Source: Elusimicrobiaceae bacterium (GTDB lineage: Bacteria; Elusimicrobiota; Elusimicrobia; Elusimicrobiales; Elusimicrobiaceae). From it: a stretch of 48,829 nt of DNA. Below the pieces are notes generated by a model, which searched no databases, was not told the DNA's origin, and was given only the letters and a program-made list of their open reading frames with translations. Below are positions 42,610-48,829 of this stretch, one piece after another; position 1 is the first letter of the stretch, and each line of letters opens with the position of its first letter. The stretch lies in assembly GCA_017417005.1 (NCBI GenBank), contig JAFQAA010000014.1:1-48829 (forward strand), given 5' to 3'. Both the position numbers and the translations under genes were made by a program.

Positions 42610-44662
42610 TTGTGCGTATATCTTGGATATCAACATCTGTATAATAATGCTTTAGTATTTCTTTGTAATCTTGTCCGGCATCAGCCCTGCCACCGCTGCC
42701 TGTTTGGCAAAGGCCAACGCCATGGCCCCAGCCGCCCCCATAGAAAATGAAAGATTTTATTTCGCCTTTTTCATAGTTTGGTTGGACTATAAAATAGGTG
42801 CTTCTAAGCATACCGGTAGCAAGATATTTTTTTATTTCGTGCTCTTTAGTTAAAATTAAAGTATTTTTCTTGCCTACAATTTTAACCCCGTGCACATAGC
42901 CCGAACGCCCCCTTTTTAAAGGAATTATTGCTTTTATCGGGCCAATATCTTTTTTGCGATTTGCGACCTCGCGCAGTTGCTTTTCTTCAAGCACTCTGGT
43001 CCATCTAAAAGTGGCAGGGCTTACATTTTTAAAATATCTGCTATAAGCAGGGCGGCTGTGTTCCAATAACTCTTTAAAATGATAGGGCTGCAAAGTTTCT
43101 TCGTTTAAGTCATAATAATCTGAAACGGGTTTTAAATAATTATGTTTAAACCAGCCGGCCTCAGTGCTGCTTTGGGTATAACCTCCGCAGTTAGAAGAAA
43201 AAACCGCTTCAATAGGTTTATCATTATAAGTTAAAATTTGTCCGCAAGTGGCATCGGTTGCGCTGGAGGTCCTTTCTCTTTCTGCTCTAACTCCGCCGTA
43301 AACTTGGCAGTTTTGGGTGTCGCAAATATCATAGCCCCACCTTTTATGTTTGCCTAAAGATTTTATTGCATAAGTTCTTGCGATAACAGCTTGTGTTTTA
43401 AGGGCTTCAATAGGGAAAATACTTGGCATTTCGGAGGGAGCAACCCCGTAAACATATTCTTCAATATTTACGATATTTACCGGTATAATGCCGTTTAATT
43501 TTTTGTTAAAAATAAATTCTATTTCTCCGCGGTATTCATTATCTTGGCGACTTATCCAGGTTGTTCCGTGGCCTACAAGTAAATCTTTAATTATTATAGT
43601 GTGGCCTTCATTATCTTGTGATTGTGGAATAATTCTTGCCGAAACGGAAACATATATTTTTTTGTCTTTAGAATCTACTAAATACATGGAGTCGTTTTCT
43701 ATAATAGCCTTCCACCAGGTTTTTGCTTTGCCGTTTGCCAGTAGTTTGCCGCGGTTATCAACAATTTTAAAATCGTGCGAGGGGGAAAATTTGATTTCTT
43801 TTAACCCGATAGGTCCACCGCTTATTTTTGCCCCAAGGCCAACGCGGATAAGCGGCAGTGGGCCTTCAAAAGAAACAGGTTTTTGGACATAGGTGTGTGT
43901 TTTTATTTGGTTTTTTTTATCTAAGGGCAGTTCTACTTGTTGTTCTTTTTTTAAATAGGGGCGGGTTTGTTCTATCATTTGGTTTATGTGGTTATCGTTT
44001 TGTTCAACAGCGCGGACACTTAAATAATTTTTGTAGGCTTGGTTATAATCTTTTAATTTGGCAAGAACATCAGCATATCTTTTTTTTGCTTCAATAAATT
44101 GATTATCATATTCTAAAACTTTTTTGTAAGCATTGCGTGCTTTTTTATACTCTTTTTGTTGTTCGTAAAGTTCACCAAGCAAAAAATTTGCAAGAGGGAT
44201 ATGATTTTCAAATTTGGCTGCAAGTTGTAAATTTTTAATGGCAAGTTTTGGCATATTAAGCCCGATTTGCGCTCTTGCCAGATTAATATAATAAAAATCT
44301 GTTTTAGTTTTTTGGCCTACAAGACGCGTAAAAATATTTTCCGCATTAAGATAGTAGCCCGCATTTAAATAGGCTTGGCCTGCAAATTCAAGGATAGTTT
44401 GGTCTTGCGGGAATTTCTTTAATGCGGCAGAAGAAGTATCAATAGCAAGTTTGTTTTGTCCCAGTTCAAGGGCAATATAGATGGCATTTAAAAAGGCTTC
44501 CCTGTCGCCATCGGTTTTGGAAAGTTCTAAAAATTCATTTAGGGCTTCTTGCTGTTTTCCTTCAAAATATAAAGCAGACGCTTTTTGTATGGCATTTGCT
44601 CTAGCAAAAAGCGCTAAAAATATAAAAGAAAAACAAAATAAAAGTGCTTTTAATCTTTGCAT
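42593..44662 (-). CDS. TPR-SpoIID/LytB domain protein
   Basis: This exported protein of 689 residues has a signal peptide (MQRLKALLFCFSFIFLALFA), about seven TPR-like helices to residue 240 (ENIFTRLVGQKTKTDFYYIN, YKKARNAYKKVLEYDNQF), then a SpoIID/LytB-type domain from about 280 to 685. The domain shows VNIEEYVYGVAPSEMPSIFP (with the candidate catalytic Glu in SEM), AVIARTYAIKS, CDTQNCQVYGG and SSNCGGYTQSSTEAGW, and the C-terminal GHGVGLCQTGS. SpoIID is a peptidoglycan lytic transglycosylase, so this is probably a wall-cutting enzyme with a TPR docking arm. It diverges from lipA across 19 bases and has no Shine-Dalgarno site. Confidence 0.9.
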   Translation of the reverse strand: MQRLKALLFCFSFIFLALFARANAIQKASALYFEGKQQEALNEFLELSKTDGDREAFLNAIYIALELGQNKLAIDTSSAALKKFPQDQTILEFAGQAYLNAGYYLNAENIFTRLVGQKTKTDFYYINLARAQIGLNMPKLAIKNLQLAAKFENHIPLANFLLGELYEQQKEYKKARNAYKKVLEYDNQFIEAKKRYADVLAKLKDYNQAYKNYLSVRAVEQNDNHINQMIEQTRPYLKKEQQVELPLDKKNQIKTHTYVQKPVSFEGPLPLIRVGLGAKISGGPIGLKEIKFSPSHDFKIVDNRGKLLANGKAKTWWKAIIENDSMYLVDSKDKKIYVSVSARIIPQSQDNEGHTIIIKDLLVGHGTTWISRQDNEYRGEIEFIFNKKLNGIIPVNIVNIEEYVYGVAPSEMPSIFPIEALKTQAVIARTYAIKSLGKHKRWGYDICDTQNCQVYGGVRAERERTSSATDATCGQILTYNDKPIEAVFSSNCGGYTQSSTEAGWFKHNYLKPVSDYYDLNEETLQPYHFKELLEHSRPAYSRYFKNVSPATFRWTRVLEEKQLREVANRKKDIGPIKAIIPLKRGRSGYVHGVKIVGKKNTLILTKEHEIKKYLATGMLRSTYFIVQPNYEKGEIKSFIFYGGGWGHGVGLCQTGSGGRADAGQDYKEILKHYYTDVDIQDIRTKKPVL

Positions 44663-44666
44663 TTAC

Positions 44667-44676
44667 TATAATTATA
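44667..44676. promoter_or_regulatory. Palindromic TATAATTATA, shared -10 region
   Basis: The ten bases are their own reverse complement, so each strand reads TATAAT. Rightward it ends 9 bases before the lipA ATG (44682). Leftward TATAAT covers 44676-44671 and ends 8 bases before the spoIID-like ATG (44662). Both transcripts would begin close to the start codon. Confidence 0.55.
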
Positions 44677-44681
44677 CTATT

Positions 44682-45569
44682 ATGAGAGAAATTCCAAAAT
44701 GGCTAAAAGATTTGGCCGCCCAAAAAAAAGCGGCTTTTCATACACAAAAAGCCCAGTTATTAAAGCAAACTTTAGAAGATAATTTTTGCACTGTTTGTAA
44801 AGAAGCAAAATGCCCAAACCGCGGGGAATGTTTTTGCAATGGAGAAGCAACAATAATGATACTTGGCGCAATTTGCACGCGCTCTTGCCGGTTTTGTTCT
44901 GTGCCAAAACACATAAAACCGAAAGAACCGGATATAAACGAACCTAAAAAAATTGCAGATTTTGTAAAACAAAGAAATTTGAAATATCTGGTTTTAACTA
45001 TGCCTACCCGCGATGATCTAAAAGACGGCGGCGCGACCCATATATTCTCAGTTTTAAAGGAAGTTAAAAAACAAAATCCTGATTGTTTAATAGAACCTTT
45101 AATTTCCGATTTGCAAGGCAACTGGGAAGCTTTAAAAATAATTTTATCGGCAAAGCCAGAGGTATTAGGACATAATATGGAAACAACACCTTCCCTTTAT
45201 ACAAAAGTGCGTGTTGGGGCTTCTTACCCGCGCTCTTTGGAACTTCTAAAAAAGGCTAAAGAATTTGCTCCTGATATCTTAACCAAAAGCAGTTTAATGC
45301 TTGGTCTTGGTGAAACAAAAGAAGAACTAAAAGAGGTCTTTAGAGATTTGCGTAAAGTTGATTGCGATATTTTAACTTTGGGGCAATATTTGGCACCTAC
45401 AAAAGAACATTTAGAAGTGCAAAGTTATCCCACTCAAGATTATTATGAGGAACTAAAAGATTTTTGTTTGTCTATCGGCTTTAAAGCAGTTTTGGCCGGC
45501 CCTTTTGTTAGAAGTTCTTATAAAGCAGGTTCTTTATACCAAGAAGCAATAAAAAAACGCGCCGTTTAA
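44682..45569 (+). CDS. lipA: Lipoyl synthase
   Basis: LipA is a radical SAM enzyme that adds two sulfurs to octanoyl groups to make lipoate. From the ATG at 44682 (MREIPKWLKDLAAQKK) it has 295 residues, normal length. Auxiliary cluster ligands are Cys39, Cys44 and Cys50 in TVCKEAKCPNRGEC, with an extra Cys36; the radical SAM cluster is Cys65, Cys69, Cys72 (CTRSCRFC). The C-terminal VRSSYKAG carries the serine that completes the auxiliary cluster. A longer frame from 44481 would overlap the divergent gene and is not used. No lipB or lipoate ligase is visible nearby. Confidence 0.96.
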   Translation: MREIPKWLKDLAAQKKAAFHTQKAQLLKQTLEDNFCTVCKEAKCPNRGECFCNGEATIMILGAICTRSCRFCSVPKHIKPKEPDINEPKKIADFVKQRNLKYLVLTMPTRDDLKDGGATHIFSVLKEVKKQNPDCLIEPLISDLQGNWEALKIILSAKPEVLGHNMETTPSLYTKVRVGASYPRSLELLKKAKEFAPDILTKSSLMLGLGETKEELKEVFRDLRKVDCDILTLGQYLAPTKEHLEVQSYPTQDYYEELKDFCLSIGFKAVLAGPFVRSSYKAGSLYQEAIKKRAV

Positions 45570-45582
45570 GAACAGCGCGCTT
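45550..45582 (-). terminator. Terminator of the glyQS-pilin operon, inside the lipA end
   Basis: On the minus strand AAGCGCGCTGTT pairs with AACGGCGCGTTT apart from one mismatch, followed by TTTTATT. The hairpin covers the last codons and stop of lipA (45567-45569). Confidence 0.7.
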
Positions 45583-45605
45583 ATTTATAAAACAAGTAAA
45601 TGCCT

Positions 45606-46145
45606 TTAATCGTTTACGCCTAACTGATAACAGGCTGTTACCGATGCAAAAGCATAGGGTATAAAAGCCGGTAAGTTGGCATTTGGTAATAAATTATCCC
45701 CATTAGCTAAATTAGCACAGACTCTTTGGGCTCTTGTTGTATTATTTCCATCTGACCAACAACAATAAACATTGTGGTCAGTTCCCAATATATCATATAA
45801 AGCATTTCTTCTTGTTAATCTAGCTACGGAAACAGTAGGATTGGTTCCATTAGAATAGTCGGTAGCAGTGAGTACGAAGTTAGTAAAATTAGGGTTACTT
45901 TCTAATCCTAAAAGCTCTAAGCTGGCTGTTGCAGCGGGTATAGTTTCATTTTCTGCAATATAAATTGCTCTTGCTGCTTGCCATTGGCGGACAAAATCAA
46001 TAGCTTCCCTTGCTTTGGCAGTTTCTAGGTTAGAAAAATAAGAAGGAGCAGCAATTGCGGCTAAAATACCTATCATTATTATTACTGTTAAAAGTTCTAT
46101 TAAGGTAAAACCTTTTTTAAAGTTATTTCTTGTGCGTTTAAACAT
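45606..46145 (-). CDS. Type IV pilin-like protein
   Basis: A pilin subunit of 179 residues. The leader is MFKRTRNNFKKG, cleavage after Gly12 expected, mature Phe-Thr-Leu-Ile-Glu (Glu17 is mature Glu5), and a hydrophobic helix to about residue 35. Four Cys appear in the second half: an adjacent pair in NVYCCWSDG, then RVCANL and ASVTACYQ. The ATG has AAGGAG 6 bases upstream and starts 9 bases after the glyS stop, so it is probably cotranscribed with glyQ and glyS, an odd partner. A terminator lies at 45550-45582. Confidence 0.9.
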   Translation of the reverse strand: MFKRTRNNFKKGFTLIELLTVIIMIGILAAIAAPSYFSNLETAKAREAIDFVRQWQAARAIYIAENETIPAATASLELLGLESNPNFTNFVLTATDYSNGTNPTVSVARLTRRNALYDILGTDHNVYCCWSDGNNTTRAQRVCANLANGDNLLPNANLPAFIPYAFASVTACYQLGVND

Positions 46146-46154
46146 AATTTCTCC

Positions 46155-48236
46155 TTATTTTATTTGAAGTGCGCTTAAATCTGCAATATTCTCGGTAAGC
46201 AGAGTGTGAATAGAACTTAGCAAAGATAAGCGGTTATTTTTTATTTCAACTTCTTTAACATTTACCATAACTTCTTTAAAGAAATCTTCAAGCGGTAAAG
46301 CAAGAATAGAGAAAAGATCAAAAACCTCCAAATAATCTTTTTCCTTTTCTAAAATTTTACCGGTCAATTTATTTTTAATATCTCTTAAAGTATTATATAA
46401 AACTTTTTCTTGATTACAAGAGAAAAGATTTTCTTTTACTTCGCCAAGGGGTTTACCCTCTGTTTTTTTAAGAATATTAGAAATTCTTTTTGTTGCTTGG
46501 GCTGCTTGCATTAGCGCAGGGCTATTTTTGGCACTATTTAGGGCTTTTGCAATAATTACCAGTTGGTTTAAGGTTTTGTTTTTTAAAGGTTTTATTGCTT
46601 CTATTACATCAGAAGAAATATTTTCCTGTTCAAGCAAAAGGGCAAATCTTTGCCACATAAAATCAAAAAGCTCTGCAGTTCTTGAATTTTCAATTTTAGG
46701 TAAAAGTTCTATTGCCTTGTTTATTAAATCATTTAAAGGTATAGCAATATTTTTATCTAAAATAATTCTGACAGCTCCCATAGCTTGCCTTCTTAAAGCA
46801 AAAGGATCTTGACTGCCACTGGGCACTTGGCCTGCTGCAAAGTTGGCAGCAAGGCTATCTAATTTGCCGGCCAAACTTACTATTGCACCGCATAAGGTTT
46901 TAGGTAAAGCAGAAGAGGCACTTAAAGGCAAATAAAACTCGCCGATAGCGTTTGCACTTTCTTTTGGAAAGTTTGCTTTCCCGGCGTAAACACCGCCCAT
47001 ATAACCTTGAAGTTCGCTAAACTCATAAACAACACTGCTAGCTAAATCAGCATAGCAATATTTTGCGGCTTTTTGTATATTTTCTTTTGTTTCTTTGGGC
47101 TGGTCTTTAGCGATAAATAAAGAAAGGTCTTCAACCCTTTTTGTTTTCTCAGCCATATTACCAAGGCCGTCAATAAAATTAATAGAGACAAGTTTAGAAG
47201 CCATTTTATCAAGACCTGTTTTGATATCGTTTTCAAAGAAAAATACGGCGTCGGTCAAGCGGGCTGTCATAACATTTTTAAAGCCGTGGCGCACTTCATC
47301 TTGATTTACACTGATACCATCCCTAACGGCAAGAAAGTGCGGCTCAAGATCACCTTTTTCGTTAACAACGGGGAACATTCTTAATTGTTTTTTAAAAACA
47401 TTGGTGATAAGTTCTTTAGGTAGTTTTAAGAATTTAATATCCATATCACCGCTTAAAACAACAGGGTGTTCTGTAAAAGAAATTGTTTCGTTTACCAAGG
47501 CTTCATCTAAATCTGCTTTATAGCCGAGTTTTGCGGAAACGGAATTTAAGGCTTTTATTAAAGTTTGTTTTCTTTCTTCAATATCTGCCAGTATTGGTTG
47601 TTCAAGATTTCTTAAAGCAGGTATATAATCTTGGGGTTCATTTATTTTGACTGGTTTTGCACCAAAAGAAAGCATAGGTAAACTGGTTTTTGCGCTCTTT
47701 ACACCGGCAATTTCAAATTTTATTAACTTATCTCCGTATAAGGCAACGATATTTCTTATAGGACGGGCAAAGTGCAAACAAGAATCTTCCCACACCATAT
47801 TTTTAGGGAAAACCAAACTTTTTATAATATTCTCAAAAATATTAGGCAAAAGATTTTTTGTTTCTTGACCTTTTACCACACATTTTGCATAAAGAAAAGG
47901 CCCTTTGGGTGTTTCAACAATAATCAAATCCTTGGCTTTTAAGCCATTTTTTTGGGCAAAACCTTCGGCCTGTTTTGTATAGTTGCCCTCTTTATCTTTA
48001 AGTAAAGCAGCAGGCGGGCCTTTGACTTCTTTTTGTATGTCGGCAGATTTAGCGGCAAGGTCTCTAATTTCAACAACGAGCCTTCTATAAGTGCCAAAGG
48101 TGTTAAGGGTAGAATATTCTAAATTATTTTCTTTTAAAATATTTTCCGTATTATTTTTTAACTGCTCTAACGCGCCAAATAAAAAGCGGGCAGGCAAGTG
48201 TTCTGTTTCAATTGCTAAAAGGGCTGTTTTGGTCAT
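46155..48236 (-). CDS. glyS: Glycine-tRNA ligase beta subunit
   Basis: The beta subunit of the alpha2beta2 glycyl-tRNA synthetase. From the ATG at 48236 (overlap ATGA with glyQ) it has 693 residues, normal length. Family landmarks: ALLAIETEHLPARFLFGALEQL, VKGPPAALL, AEGFAQKNGL, the VLSGDMDIKFLKLPKELITN region, and the C-terminal anticodon-binding-like domain. An upstream in-frame extension would overlap glyQ and is not used. Confidence 0.96.
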   Translation of the reverse strand: MTKTALLAIETEHLPARFLFGALEQLKNNTENILKENNLEYSTLNTFGTYRRLVVEIRDLAAKSADIQKEVKGPPAALLKDKEGNYTKQAEGFAQKNGLKAKDLIIVETPKGPFLYAKCVVKGQETKNLLPNIFENIIKSLVFPKNMVWEDSCLHFARPIRNIVALYGDKLIKFEIAGVKSAKTSLPMLSFGAKPVKINEPQDYIPALRNLEQPILADIEERKQTLIKALNSVSAKLGYKADLDEALVNETISFTEHPVVLSGDMDIKFLKLPKELITNVFKKQLRMFPVVNEKGDLEPHFLAVRDGISVNQDEVRHGFKNVMTARLTDAVFFFENDIKTGLDKMASKLVSINFIDGLGNMAEKTKRVEDLSLFIAKDQPKETKENIQKAAKYCYADLASSVVYEFSELQGYMGGVYAGKANFPKESANAIGEFYLPLSASSALPKTLCGAIVSLAGKLDSLAANFAAGQVPSGSQDPFALRRQAMGAVRIILDKNIAIPLNDLINKAIELLPKIENSRTAELFDFMWQRFALLLEQENISSDVIEAIKPLKNKTLNQLVIIAKALNSAKNSPALMQAAQATKRISNILKKTEGKPLGEVKENLFSCNQEKVLYNTLRDIKNKLTGKILEKEKDYLEVFDLFSILALPLEDFFKEVMVNVKEVEIKNNRLSLLSSIHTLLTENIADLSALQIK

Positions 48237-48829
48237 AGTTTTTCTTCCGGTGTATTTGCTTTCACATATTCTTGCGCGCAAAGCTTTGCAAGAGAGCGAA
48301 TTTTCGCTATGATATTTGTTCTATCCGAAACGGAAATTGCCCCGCGCGCTTCTAAGATATTAAAATAGTGGGAAACTTTCATCGCGCAGTCATAAGCCGG
48401 CAAATAAAGTCCAAGTTTGCAAAGTTTTTTGCATTCTTCTTCGTTTTCGGCTACATAGCGGCGCAAGTTTTCAATATCAGCCTGTTCAAAGTGGTAATGG
48501 GAAAATTGCCTTTCACTTTCTTTTACCATTTCTCCGTAGGTTGTGGTATCGTTCCACATAACATCAAAAACATTATCTTTCTTTTGGCTAAACATAGCAA
48601 TTCTTTCAAGGCCGTAAGTTATTTCGGCCGTAATGGGTTTTAAGGTATAGCCGGCCATAATCTGAAAATAGGTAAATTGCGTAATTTCCATACCATCAAG
48701 CCAAACTTCCCAGCCAACGCCACTTGCGCCTAAAGTTGGTGATTGCCAGTCATCTTCAATCCAGCGCACATCGTGTTTTTTAGGGTCTAAATCAAGAGCT
48801 TTTAGGGAATCTAAATAAAGTTGTTGCAC
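48233..48829 (-). CDS. glyQ: Glycine-tRNA ligase alpha subunit, C-terminal part
   Basis: The alpha subunit that activates glycine and charges tRNA-Gly with GlyS. Only the last 198 residues or so are in the window; the 5' end lies beyond 48829. The sequence LDPKKHDVRWIEDDWQSP, GASGVGWEVWLDGMEITQFT and ITYGLERIAMF is highly characteristic. Its TGA stop overlaps the glyS start. Confidence 0.97.
   Translation of the reverse strand: MQQLYLDSLKALDLDPKKHDVRWIEDDWQSPTLGASGVGWEVWLDGMEITQFTYFQIMAGYTLKPITAEITYGLERIAMFSQKKDNVFDVMWNDTTTYGEMVKESERQFSHYHFEQADIENLRRYVAENEEECKKLCKLGLYLPAYDCAMKVSHYFNILEARGAISVSDRTNIIAKIRSLAKLCAQEYVKANTPEEKL

Noticed and set aside
44481-44681. N-terminal extension of lipA
   Set aside because: It would overlap the divergent spoIID-like gene, and the canonical LipA start is at 44682.

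Overview
The window is a densely packed, AT-rich bacterial chromosome segment with 45 protein genes that I can support, one tRNA-Thr and no transposase, integrase cluster or CRISPR array. It encodes a full Gram-negative envelope toolkit (BamA, Skp/OmpH, LpxA/C/D/I, LptD, many lipoproteins) together with scattered single type IV pilin-like genes. Small, AT-rich and pilin-rich, with a normal early lipid A pathway, it looks most like an Elusimicrobiota (Elusimicrobium-like) genome. That assignment is inference from gene content, not from a marker tree.

Layout, left to right. 1-460 is a repeat-rich spacer. 460-1710 is a large cysteine-rich pilin-like protein. 1780-6467 is a leftward six-gene envelope operon led by an LpoB-like lipoprotein, with two further lipoproteins, an FKBP prolyl isomerase and two small membrane-anchored proteins. 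6541-22236 runs rightward: coaX, tpiA, deoC, a very unusual DnaA-type AAA+ protein, a lipoprotein, comM, dprA, topA, a XerC/D recombinase, a ROK kinase, lptD and tdk. 22237-22715 is a repeat-rich spacer. 22716-27546 is rpmE, prfA, prmC, murA, folC. 27543-34466 is a leftward operon bamA, ompH, lpxD, lpxC, lpxA, lpxI. 34561-36125 is an ECF sigma factor, its zinc anti-sigma factor and a Cys/His-rich secreted protein. Then come rpmB, a repeat-rich spacer, a trypsin-like protease, more repeats and tRNA-Thr. 37986-41816 is a leftward four-gene envelope operon (DUF192 lipoprotein, M20 peptidase, membrane protein, TPR protein). 41900-42553 is an isolated secreted protein. 42593-44662 (TPR-SpoIID) and 44682-45569 (lipA) diverge from a 19-bp gap. 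The right end is a leftward glyQ-glyS-pilin operon cut by the window edge.

The strongest candidate for something new is prfA. The release factor 1 reading frame is intact on both sides of an in-frame TAA at codon 58, and TAA is a stop that RF1 itself reads. The gene also sits directly behind a strong terminator hairpin. This would be an RF1 counterpart of the RF2 autoregulatory frameshift if it is not a mutation or sequence error. Other leads are a 970-residue DnaA-like ATPase with a long charged linker and no DNA-binding domain IV, a pilin with alternating Cys-bounded repeats, a structured intergenic repeat family whose stems co-vary, and several start codons placed directly behind a -10 box with no Shine-Dalgarno site (candidate leaderless mRNAs).
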